A stretch of 64,000 nt of DNA, from NCBI GenBank assembly GCA_034432655.1, contig DAOUBP010000027.1, positions 4,422 to 68,421 on the forward strand, given 5' to 3'. The notes under the pieces were generated by a model, which worked only from the letters and a program-made list of their open reading frames with translations, made no database searches and had not been told where the DNA came from. The number at the start of each line of letters is the position of its first letter. Position 1 is the stretch's first letter. The translations under genes were made by a program, and so were the position numbers. The stretch is from DAOUBP01 sp034432655. GTDB lineage: Bacteria; Chloroflexota; Anaerolineae; CG2-30-64-16. Positions 34,992 through 42,785 of this stretch are shown here, piece by piece.

Positions 34992-35957
34992 TCATGTGTA
35001 CAGCCAGCATTTGACCAGACGGCCGTCCACATTGACCGTCGGCGGCTCCTGCGCACATTGGTCGAAACGTTTGTGACAGCGCTCCGCAAACCGGCAGCCC
35101 TTGGGCGGATTGATCAGGCTGGGCGGCTGGCCGGTGATAAAGTCCGGGTCCTTGGTCTCACGCAACCGCGGCACGCTGGCCATCAGCTTGTACGAGTACG
35201 GATGCAACGGCTCCTTGAAGAAACGGAACGCATCCCCCACTTCCACGATCTGGCCGGCATACATCACCGCCACCCGGTCCGCCAGCTCGCTGGAGGTGGC
35301 GATATCGTGGGTGATCAGAATGAAGCTCATCCCCATGGCCTGCTTGATCCGCTTGAGTTGATTCATGATGTTGGCCTGGGTGAGCAGGTCCAGCGCGGAG
35401 GTGGGCTCGTCCAGGATGATCAGATCAGGGGTGGTGACCAGCGCCATAGCCAGCGCGGCGCGCTGGCGCATGCCGCCGCTCAACTCGAAGGCGTAGCGGG
35501 TCATGAAGTCCTCGGGCACGCCGACCAGTTGAAACATCTTGCGCGCCTGTTCCAGCGCGGCAGACTTGCTGGCGCCGTGATGAAAGATCGCCGGCTCGGC
35601 CACCTGATCGCCCACCCGCAACACCGGGTTCAACGCGTTCATGGCCGCCTGGGGCACCATGGCGATCCGCGCCCAGCGGATGTTGCGCCGGAACTCCTCC
35701 TCGGGCAACGACATAATATCGGTGCCGGTCAAGAAGACTTTGCCGTGATAGGTGTGCACATTACGGGGCAGCAGCCGGAGGATGGCCTTGGCCATCGAGC
35801 TCTTGCCGCAACCTGACTCACCGATAATGACCACGGCTTCGTTGTGGTCCAGCGTGAAATCCACCCCATCAACGGCCTGCACCACCCCTTTGCTGGTCCG
35901 GAAGTGCAGCACCAACTTCTCAACACGCAGCAATGTATCTTCTGGCATCAGTATCAA
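34992..35957 (-). CDS. ABC ATP-binding protein, OppD/DppD-like (system C)
   Basis: 322 residues if the TTG at 35957 is used (GAGG ahead and a TTGA overlap with the permease stop), or 319 from the ATG at 35948. Motifs: 'GESGCGKSSMAKAILRLLP', 'LSGGMRQRAALAMALVTTPD' and 'LIILDEPTSALDLLTQ'; tail 'NPPKGCRFAERCHKRFDQC'. Pairs with OppF to drive system C. Confidence 0.92.
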   Translation of the reverse strand: MILMPEDTLLRVEKLVLHFRTSKGVVQAVDGVDFTLDHNEAVVIIGESGCGKSSMAKAILRLLPRNVHTYHGKVFLTGTDIMSLPEEEFRRNIRWARIAMVPQAAMNALNPVLRVGDQVAEPAIFHHGASKSAALEQARKMFQLVGVPEDFMTRYAFELSGGMRQRAALAMALVTTPDLIILDEPTSALDLLTQANIMNQLKRIKQAMGMSFILITHDIATSSELADRVAVMYAGQIVEVGDAFRFFKEPLHPYSYKLMASVPRLRETKDPDFITGQPPSLINPPKGCRFAERCHKRFDQCAQEPPTVNVDGRLVKCWLYT

Positions 35958-37282
35958 ATACCTCGCAGTCTGGGATTGAAGATGCGGTCCAAGGCGAAGC
36001 CCACCATGGAGAAGCCCAGGCCGGTCACCATCAGCAGCGCGGCAGGTTGCAGGACCCAGTAGTAATAGCCGTTGAACAGCGCGCCGTTGCTCTGCGCGTC
36101 ATTAATCACCTTGCCCCAGGTGGGCAACACCGGATCGCCCAACCCCAGCACCGCCAGCGATGCTTCCAGGAAGACATAGCTGGGGATGAGGACCACCAGT
36201 TGCGGCACCAGCAGCGGGATAATGCGCGGGATCAGGTACTGGACGACGATCCGCAGGTCCCCGGCGCCGTAGGCCCGCGCAGCTTCGACGTAGGGGGACT
36301 CCTTCACCTGCAAGAAAATGGCCCGGTAGGTCTTGATGCCGGAGCCGAAGATGCTCAGCAGGATGACCACGCCCAGGATCACCCAGATCGAGCGCGAATA
36401 GAAGGTGCCAACCATAATCAGGATAGGCAGCAGCGGTAAGATCAGCACCACCTCGGTGATGCGCTGGATGATGCCGTCCACGAATCCGCCGAACCACACG
36501 CCGAACGCTGCGATGAACATGGTGGTCACGGTAGTGCCCAACGCGGCCAGCAGGCCGAACGCCAGCGCGATGGGGGTGCCCCACAACAACGCGACCATCA
36601 GATCGCGACGGCGGTGATCGGTGCCTGCCAGGCCGTGCACCTGTCCGTAGGCGATAAACTTGGCGTCTATATCGCCGTCCTCTTCGAACACAATCCCGTT
36701 CATGCGCAGCTGGTAGGTCCCCTTGAGGGGTTTGGGGGCCTCCGAATTCGGGTCGGCAAACAGCGCCTGTTGCGGCGGGACGTTGCGCAGCCGGCGCATA
36801 AGCCGCGTATCGCTCTCGAAGCGATAAGTATCCACCGCCCGCGGCGACAGCTCACCCACCCGGATCTCGCGGCCGTCCGGGGTCAGCCAGGTGAATTCCA
36901 CGTGGGGTTGTTTTTGATTGAACTTCGTGTTCAAGAAAACGGTCAGCTCTTGCGGAAAGGTATCGGCGGTGTAATCGAACTTGAAGACAATGGTGATGTC
37001 GGTGATATCGCCTGTCTTTTCAACGGTCTTCTCCGCAGTGCCAGCCTGGCTGCTCAACACAATGGTCTTGGGCTGCTTGGTGCGCGAAAACAGGTTTACC
37101 CACTCGGGCCGGGCTGTCTTGGGGTACTCCTGCCAGATATCCTCACCCCCCCGCCAAAGGCGGATCGCCTCGTTATATGGGATGGCGAAGATCGTATAAA
37201 TCGCCAGGGCGACAAGGAGCACGATGATGACAACACCCGCTATCGCCGAGGGGTATTGACGAAGGTCCTGCCAGACTTTCAT
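35954..37282 (-). CDS. ABC permease, OppC-like with a large extracytoplasmic insert (system C)
   Basis: 442 residues, about 130 longer than usual. After the first span (residues 10-32) comes a hydrophilic, beta-rich stretch of about 180 residues ('GDITDITIVFKFDYTADTFP', 'HVEFTWLTPDGREIRV'), before the normal core opens at 'GLAGTDHRRRDLMVALLWGT'. The coupling motif 'PYVEAARAYGAGDLRIVVQY' is intact. The insert should lie outside the membrane, where it could contact the large receptor. ATGA overlaps the OppB gene. Confidence 0.88.
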   Translation of the reverse strand: MKVWQDLRQYPSAIAGVVIIVLLVALAIYTIFAIPYNEAIRLWRGGEDIWQEYPKTARPEWVNLFSRTKQPKTIVLSSQAGTAEKTVEKTGDITDITIVFKFDYTADTFPQELTVFLNTKFNQKQPHVEFTWLTPDGREIRVGELSPRAVDTYRFESDTRLMRRLRNVPPQQALFADPNSEAPKPLKGTYQLRMNGIVFEEDGDIDAKFIAYGQVHGLAGTDHRRRDLMVALLWGTPIALAFGLLAALGTTVTTMFIAAFGVWFGGFVDGIIQRITEVVLILPLLPILIMVGTFYSRSIWVILGVVILLSIFGSGIKTYRAIFLQVKESPYVEAARAYGAGDLRIVVQYLIPRIIPLLVPQLVVLIPSYVFLEASLAVLGLGDPVLPTWGKVINDAQSNGALFNGYYYWVLQPAALLMVTGLGFSMVGFALDRIFNPRLRGI

Positions 37283-38421
37283 GCTTTTCTTTCTCCCCCG
37301 CCCACTTTCACACGCGGATCAACCAGGGCGTAAATGAAATCGAGCAAGAAGACCGTAATGGCCAGCAGATAGGCATAGATCACAGTCACCCCGACGATGA
37401 CCGGGGAATCGAACAACCCGATGGCCCGATAGAGCAGCCGGCCCAGGCCTGGCCAGTTGAAAACGGTCTCCAAGATGATGGCCCCCGTCCACAAGCTGAT
37501 CAAGGTAAGCGCAAAGCTGGTGATGATGGTGGGCAACGTGGGCCGCAAGATATAGCGCCGCTCGATGGTACGCGAAGGAAGGCCCTTGGCTTTGGCCATC
37601 TCCACGTAGTCCTCACTGGAGTAGATCAGGAAGAAAGTGCGCCAGTTGTAGATCGTGAGGAAGATCGAGCTGAGGGCGAGGGCTGTTACGGGCAGGATCA
37701 TGTGCTCCAGAACGCTGAGGGCATAAGCCAGGCGGTCTTTGGGGGGCGGCGCGGCTACCATGCCGCCGAACGGCAGGATCCCCAAAAACGATGCGAAGAA
37801 GAGCAACAGGAAGATACCGTAGAACCAGCCGGGCGCGGCCGAGGTGGGCGCCAGCGCGATCACCAGGCGGTCACCAAAGCTCCCATAGCGCCTGGACAAG
37901 GACAGCGCCACGAAGATGCTGGCGAAGAACAACAGCAGGTTGGCAGTGGCGAACAGCACCAGCGTGGGCGGCAGGCGTTCCAGGATGATCAGACGCACCA
38001 GCTTGGAACCGCTGTCGCTGGTCAGGTAATCGGCGCGGCCCAGATTGAGGGTCAACGCATCCCTGAGGTAGCTGAAGCTACGCAAGATAAAGGGCCGGTC
38101 CAGGCCCAGGCGCTTCTCTTCGATAGCCACTAACTCATCCACCAGTTTGCTGCGCTGTGCCACGGTGAGCGCCCGGTTGGCCGGGTCGAGGGAGACCGCA
38201 ATAGAGATCCCCTCACGAATCTGGCCGCGCTTGATGTCGTCCACATAGCCGCCCATATTGGCGATGATGATCGTCAGGTACACGCCGACGACCACCGTCA
38301 GGAAGAGCGCCACGACGCGCACCGCTGTGTACTTGACGACCCGGTTGAGCGTGCTCACCAGGGGGCTGCTCGCGGCCGGCATTTTCGCGCCCGCCTTAGG
38401 GGTTAAGGTTGCTTCCGCCAT
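37279..38421 (-). CDS. ABC permease, OppB-like (system C)
   Basis: 380 residues. A leading cytoplasmic tail precedes the first span; the loop 'EKRLGLDRPFILRSFSYLRD' and the coupling motif 'DYVEMAKAKGLPSRTIERRY' identify the OppB branch, although it diverges from system A and B copies. Overlaps OppC by four bases. It lies downstream of the receptor and behind a 27-bp palindrome. Confidence 0.88.
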   Translation of the reverse strand: MAEATLTPKAGAKMPAASSPLVSTLNRVVKYTAVRVVALFLTVVVGVYLTIIIANMGGYVDDIKRGQIREGISIAVSLDPANRALTVAQRSKLVDELVAIEEKRLGLDRPFILRSFSYLRDALTLNLGRADYLTSDSGSKLVRLIILERLPPTLVLFATANLLLFFASIFVALSLSRRYGSFGDRLVIALAPTSAAPGWFYGIFLLLFFASFLGILPFGGMVAAPPPKDRLAYALSVLEHMILPVTALALSSIFLTIYNWRTFFLIYSSEDYVEMAKAKGLPSRTIERRYILRPTLPTIITSFALTLISLWTGAIILETVFNWPGLGRLLYRAIGLFDSPVIVGVTVIYAYLLAITVFLLDFIYALVDPRVKVGGGERKA

Positions 38422-38458
38422 ACCATGCCTCTTGGAGAAATCTGCCCGTTGATGCAGA

Positions 38459-38485
38459 CGGGGGCGAGGCGTCGCCTCGCCCCCG
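38459..38485 (-). promoter_or_regulatory. Perfect 13-bp-arm hairpin between receptor and permease genes (system C)
   Basis: CGGGGGCGAGGCG and CGCCTCGCCCCCG are separated by one base. It occupies the same position as the hairpin in system B: after the receptor stop and before the OppB start. It lacks a T-run. It probably uncouples receptor level from permease level. Confidence 0.65.
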
Positions 38486-38562
38486 CGAGTGGCAGTGCAC
38501 GTGATGACGGCACCCGGAGGGCGAGAACCCCCCAGGCGCCGTCCTTTGCTAAGACCGGCCGA

Positions 38563-41166
38563 TTAAGGTGCGGTCACGAACTGCAGATCGGTGAAGCCAG
38601 GCAACGCTACCAGCTTGGACACCACCACGGCCTCCAGCCGGTTGGAGCCGGCCACCAGCTTGCCGGTGGTCTCCTTGCTCAGCTTAACCTGCCACTGCCC
38701 GTCCGCCACCGCCGTGGCCTGGCCGACCTCGACCAGCGCGCCGTTGGCATCGAAGAGCAGATACTTCACCTCTTTGATGTCCTTGACCGCGTACGGCTCG
38801 CCCTGGAACTCCACAAACACGTCGTAAGTCACCTCGGAGCCGATGGTCACGCGGCTCGGGCCGTCCACCTCGATCTCGGGGATCGCGGCCGCGCCGAAGC
38901 GCGCCCACTTGTCGGCCGGGTCAGGATACGCGGCGAAGCGCTGCAGGAGGACGGTGCCTTCCACCGGGAACGCGCGCTCCAGGAAGAAGACGCCGGTGCC
39001 CAGCCAGAAGTGGCCGTAGCGGCGATGCCACTCGGCCAGGTTGGCGTAGCGGGCCGCAGCCTCATCCGCGGTGACGTACTCACCCAGGGTCGGCGCGTAG
39101 GGGATGAAGTTCTCTTCCTTGGCCTGGTCCAGCTTGGCCTTCAGGATCTCCAGCGTGGGGCCGGCGATATAGCTCATCCACTCGACCTTCAGCTCATCCG
39201 CCTTGGCAGCCGAGAAGGTCGTCTCGCCTGCAGCCTCGGCCAGGATGCCGAGGGCCAGGTTGTGCCATGCACCGGGGCCCTGAGCATAGTTCGGCCACCA
39301 GGTATTGATATTCTGCTCCGCATCCAGCTCAACGCTGTCGCTGTAAGTCTCGATGACCAGCGGCTTGGTGGAGAGGATCTTCACACCGCGGAAACTGGCC
39401 AGGAAGGACTCCAGGGCCGGCACAGCAGAAGCGTCGTAGATCTTGCTCGCCTCCTTGGCGCGGTCGAAGGTGAGGATGATGGACATCACCACGTCCGCCG
39501 GCGAGAAGGCGCTGCCGTCGTGCCACTTCACCTTGTCGTACAGATCGGCCGGGTAGTAGACCACGCTCTTGCGCGCAGCCTTCACCGTCTCGGTGTACTT
39601 CTCGCTGGCGGTGATGAACTTCTGCGCTTCAGCGTCCCAGTCCACCCACGCGTCGCCCGGCACCTCAATGGAGGGCACGAACTTGAGGTCAACCCAGTCC
39701 AGGTTGGTAGCCACCGGCCGGCCCTCTTCCACGAACAGCTCGGCCCGCTCGATCTTGTTGGGGATGTTCAGACCGGTGTAAGGATCGGGGACGGTGGCCA
39801 ACTCACCGATGCCGCGAATGGGCATCATGTCATAGATCCAGTTGGTGCCGGCGATGGGGTTCCACGGCTCGGTCAAGATGCTGGGCATGGCGATCTTCAT
39901 AGAGCCGCCCACCTGCCCCTCGCGGCGCAGGGTGTAGGCCCACAGCGGCGTGCCGGAGATGCTGCCGTACAGGTCGGCCGCCACGCTCACCTCTTTGCGC
40001 ACCGGGGTGATGCTGGCGCGGTCCACCAGCCAGACGCGCACGGAGTCCTGCAGAGACAGCTCCAGCGCCTTGGCCATCATCTCGCGGCGCTCCTCCACGG
40101 TCTTGTACAGGCGGTTCTCCAACTGCTCGGCCAGCTTGTCGAACTCCTCCGCCGGCTTGTAGGCCTGCCACAACGGCTGGCCCAGGCCACGCGGGGTATA
40201 GAAGAAGCTGAAGTTGTCGCCCAGGTCGCGCGGCACGGCGGTGGTGATCCAGCCACCGGTGTAGACGTGGAACTTGCCGTCGTTGGGGTTGCCGCGGATC
40301 CAGATGGGGGACGCCTCGGCCGCGGTCTTGTAATCCCGCACGGTGGTGAAGCCGATGCTCTCCAGCTGGTTGGCCACGTAGTCGCCCACCAGGCGGCGCT
40401 CATCCTCGGTGCGGATCAGGACGATAATCTCCACCGGCTCGCCGTTGTATTGCCACTTGCCGTCCACCAGGGTCGCGCCCAGCTTCTCCATCTCGGCGCT
40501 GATCACTTCCTTGGCCTTGTCGGGGTTGTAGGCATACTTGGCCTCCAACGCGCGGGCCACATCGGCCAGCAGCGCGTAGTCGCCGGACGCAGTGTTGAAC
40601 GGCAGCCAGCGCGGATTCGCCAGGCCGCCCATCAGCTCCTGGGCGATGTACTGGCGGTCCACCAGCCAGTTCATGGCCTCGCGCACGGCCGGGACGGCGA
40701 AGGGGTTGAGCTTGCCGGTGCCCTCGAAGATCGGGCCAACGGGGTTGAAGGTGAGCTCGTTGTAGGAGCCGGACGAGCGATACACCTTCAGATCGGGGGA
40801 GGCGGCGACCTTGGCAGCCACCTCGCGGTTGCTCACCTGGAAAGCGTAGATATCAATATCGCCGGTCTGGAGGCGGGTGACCGCGGCATCGGCCGAAGGC
40901 TCCTCAACCAGGACGACCGTGTCAAGCCAGGCGCCGGTGCGGGTGACCGGGACAGGAGTCGGGGTGATCAGCACCTCCACCTGCTTCTCGACGACTTTCT
41001 CCTTCTCGACGACTTGGGTCACAACTTTCTCGACCTCAACCTGCTTCTCAACAACCTGGGTCACGACCTTCTCGACCACCTGCTGCTGAGGGGCAGGGCA
41101 TGCGGTCAAAATCATGCTGATGACCACCAGTACGCCCAGAAGAACTGACAGCTTCTTGACAGACAT
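38563..41166 (-). CDS. ABC substrate-binding lipoprotein, family 5, enlarged (system C)
   Basis: 867 residues, well above the usual 500-600. GGAGGAG precedes the ATG. The lipobox is 'ILTAC' and the Val/Glu/Lys tether runs to about residue 70. The SBP_bac_5 fold follows, unusual in that the N-terminal part begins with the 'VTRLQTGDIDIYAFQVSNRE' region and the more typical 'KVKWHDGSAFSPADVVMSII' occurs near residue 540. The last ~110 residues ('VTIGSEVTYDVFVEFQGEPY' onward) look like a beta-sandwich add-on. First gene of the system C operon. Ligand unknown; the size suggests an oligomer. Confidence 0.85.
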   Translation of the reverse strand: MSVKKLSVLLGVLVVISMILTACPAPQQQVVEKVVTQVVEKQVEVEKVVTQVVEKEKVVEKQVEVLITPTPVPVTRTGAWLDTVVLVEEPSADAAVTRLQTGDIDIYAFQVSNREVAAKVAASPDLKVYRSSGSYNELTFNPVGPIFEGTGKLNPFAVPAVREAMNWLVDRQYIAQELMGGLANPRWLPFNTASGDYALLADVARALEAKYAYNPDKAKEVISAEMEKLGATLVDGKWQYNGEPVEIIVLIRTEDERRLVGDYVANQLESIGFTTVRDYKTAAEASPIWIRGNPNDGKFHVYTGGWITTAVPRDLGDNFSFFYTPRGLGQPLWQAYKPAEEFDKLAEQLENRLYKTVEERREMMAKALELSLQDSVRVWLVDRASITPVRKEVSVAADLYGSISGTPLWAYTLRREGQVGGSMKIAMPSILTEPWNPIAGTNWIYDMMPIRGIGELATVPDPYTGLNIPNKIERAELFVEEGRPVATNLDWVDLKFVPSIEVPGDAWVDWDAEAQKFITASEKYTETVKAARKSVVYYPADLYDKVKWHDGSAFSPADVVMSIILTFDRAKEASKIYDASAVPALESFLASFRGVKILSTKPLVIETYSDSVELDAEQNINTWWPNYAQGPGAWHNLALGILAEAAGETTFSAAKADELKVEWMSYIAGPTLEILKAKLDQAKEENFIPYAPTLGEYVTADEAAARYANLAEWHRRYGHFWLGTGVFFLERAFPVEGTVLLQRFAAYPDPADKWARFGAAAIPEIEVDGPSRVTIGSEVTYDVFVEFQGEPYAVKDIKEVKYLLFDANGALVEVGQATAVADGQWQVKLSKETTGKLVAGSNRLEAVVVSKLVALPGFTDLQFVTAP

Positions 41167-41231
41167 TTTTTCTCCTCCGTATCAGGTGAAATGGTGAAAT
41201 GCAGCGAAACGAGCGGTAGAGCTGTAAACCG

Positions 41232-41254
41232 GGCCGACAGACCGACTGTCGGTC
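41232..41254. promoter_or_regulatory. GACCGAC/GTCGGTC palindrome in the leader of system C
   Basis: GACCGAC (41240-41246) and GTCGGTC (41248-41254) flank one base, with partial extension outward. It sits between the candidate promoter at 41368-41397 and the receptor start, so it may be a leader hairpin or an operator. Confidence 0.4.
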
Positions 41255-41367
41255 GGTCCACAACTGCCGACAGGTGTCACTCCTTTGCGACCGAAGTCAT
41301 CACCCCCTTTCAGCAAAGAACGCCAAAGATGCGCTATCAGAAGAACTTATTGTGGCTATGTGGCCAC

Positions 41368-41397
41368 AGGATACCATGATCCACGTCCAGTTGTCAA
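41368..41397 (-). promoter_or_regulatory. Sigma-70-type promoter for the system C operon
   Basis: On the minus strand TTGACA (41397-41392), an 18-base spacer and TATCCT (41373-41368) point towards the receptor gene, leaving a leader of about 190 bases. Confidence 0.55.
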
Positions 41398-41435
41398 ACC
41401 AAAATATGCCGAATGTGAACGCAGTTCGCATGCCC

Positions 41436-41711
41436 TCAGCCCCCGCCTACCGGCGGGAAGAGGCTGAGGGTATCGGTGTCCCCGACCGCCGTCTGCAGGC
41501 CCGCCAGGTACTCGATGGAACGACCGTTGAGCAGCACAGTCACATAGCCGGTCAGCTTGCCGGCCTCGTCCCACAACTTAGACGCCAGATCAGGGTGTGC
41601 GGCAACGAACTGCTGCAGCACCTGGCCCACCGTGCTCTGGCCTGTCACCGGCACGTCAAACTGGGACCCGCCCAATAGATCACGCAAAGTCGCATAAGCC
41701 TTGACCCGCAT
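41436..41711 (-). CDS. MoaD/ThiS-family ubiquitin-like sulfur carrier
   Basis: 91 residues from the ATG at 41711 with GGGAGGT ahead. The beta-grasp pattern 'VKAYATLRDLLGG', 'VGQVLQQFVAAHPDLASKL', 'VTVLLNGRSIEYLAGLQTAV' and the exposed C-terminal 'LFPPVGGG' are those of MoaD-like sulfur carriers, where the Gly-Gly end is adenylated and thiocarboxylated. It lies 11 bases after the CDF gene. With no MoaE or MoeB next to it, a role in molybdopterin or another sulfur transfer cannot be chosen. Confidence 0.85.
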   Translation of the reverse strand: MRVKAYATLRDLLGGSQFDVPVTGQSTVGQVLQQFVAAHPDLASKLWDEAGKLTGYVTVLLNGRSIEYLAGLQTAVGDTDTLSLFPPVGGG

Positions 41712-41722
41712 GGCACCTCCCC

Positions 41723-42688
41723 TCACAGGCTCCCGATGCAATTCGTCCCGTCCTGACGACAGGCGGCGCATTCCATCTGAATCGTGGTATGGCGAATACC
41801 GAAGCGTTGCGCCAGGGTCTCCCGCAGGCCGTCCTGCACCCGCTGCGCCTCCAACAAGGTCCGGTCGTCCACTACCACATGCGCGCTGAGCGCCACGTAG
41901 CCAGGGCTCACGGTCCACACATGCAGATCGTGCACGTCGGAGACCGCCGGGACCTCGCGCATGGCAGCCGCCACGGCGCGCGTGCTGATCCCACGCGGCG
42001 CGCCCTCAACCAGGATGTGCACCGCCTCGCGCACCACCCGGCCGGCGCCAGACAGGATAATCAAGCCGATGAAGATGCTGGCCACCGGGTCGGCCAGGGT
42101 CCAGCCGGTGAACAGGATAACGACCCCGGCAACGATAACCCCTAACGACGAGAGCGCATCCCCCACCACATGCAGGAACGCGCTGCGTACGTTGAGGTCA
42201 TCGTGGTCATGGTCGCGCAGGACGAGGGCCACAATCAGGTTCACAGCCAGGCCGACAGCCGCCACGGCCAGCATGGGGCCGGCCAGCACCGGCGCGGGCT
42301 CGCGCAGGCGGACCAGCGCCTCACGAAAGATGCCGAACGCCACAACCAGGAGGGTGCCGCCGTTGACCAGGGCCGCCAACACCTGGAAGCGATGAAAGCC
42401 GTAGGTGTGGTGCAGGTCGGCCGGCCGGGCTGCCAGCCGCAACGCGCCGTAGCTTAAACCCAAGGCCATCACGTCCAGGAAGATGTGCGCAGCATCCGAC
42501 AACAAGGCAAGGCTGCCGGTCAGCAGCCCACCGACCACCTCGGCCAGGAAGATCAGGCCGGTGAGGCTGATCGCCCAGAGAAAACGGCGTTCGAAGCGCC
42601 GCGCTGTGCCAGCCAACCGTGACGACTCCAGGATCAGGTTTGCCGTAAGTATACCAAAGGTCGTCAAGGGATCGGTAATCTGGATCAC
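41723..42688 (-). CDS. Cation diffusion facilitator (CDF) metal transporter
   Basis: Proton-coupled efflux carrier for Zn, Co, Cd or similar ions. Six spans are seen. The metal-site pattern 'SLALLSDAAHIFLDVMALGL' in TM2 and 'FLHVVGDALSSLGVIVAGVV' in TM5 give the HxxxD and HxxxD pairs. The His/Asp loop 'LRDHDHDDLN' lies before TM5, and the C-terminal domain ends with 'HTTIQMECAACRQDG', a Cys-rich tail as in Zn carriers. The start is unsure: GTG at 42688 is chosen because the longer frame runs through a hairpin. The MoaD-like gene follows. Confidence 0.87.
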   Translation of the reverse strand: MIQITDPLTTFGILTANLILESSRLAGTARRFERRFLWAISLTGLIFLAEVVGGLLTGSLALLSDAAHIFLDVMALGLSYGALRLAARPADLHHTYGFHRFQVLAALVNGGTLLVVAFGIFREALVRLREPAPVLAGPMLAVAAVGLAVNLIVALVLRDHDHDDLNVRSAFLHVVGDALSSLGVIVAGVVILFTGWTLADPVASIFIGLIILSGAGRVVREAVHILVEGAPRGISTRAVAAAMREVPAVSDVHDLHVWTVSPGYVALSAHVVVDDRTLLEAQRVQDGLRETLAQRFGIRHTTIQMECAACRQDGTNCIGSL

Positions 42689-42697
42689 ACGCCCTCT

Positions 42698-42785
42698 GGT
42701 TTTGGCTTGCGGCGCTGGGTCGCCGCTGTGCAGCATCACCGCAGGCCGCCAGCAAAGCGGCACGGCGCGCCGCAAGCCAAAAGCC
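42698..42785. repeat. Hairpin with 16-bp perfect stem between hyuA and CDF genes
   Basis: TTTTGGCTTGCGGCGC on the left (42700-42715) pairs with its exact complement on the right (42767-42782); a base or two more extends it. The loop is about 51 bases. It abuts the hydantoinase stop codon and precedes the CDF gene, so it may separate the two transcripts. Confidence 0.75.

Noticed and set aside
38425..41148. A 907-codon open frame on the plus strand
   Set aside because: It lies exactly opposite the system C receptor. Its product is His/Arg/Leu-rich with no domain, and the minus-strand frame has a lipobox, family motifs and a ribosome site. It is a GC-driven antisense frame.
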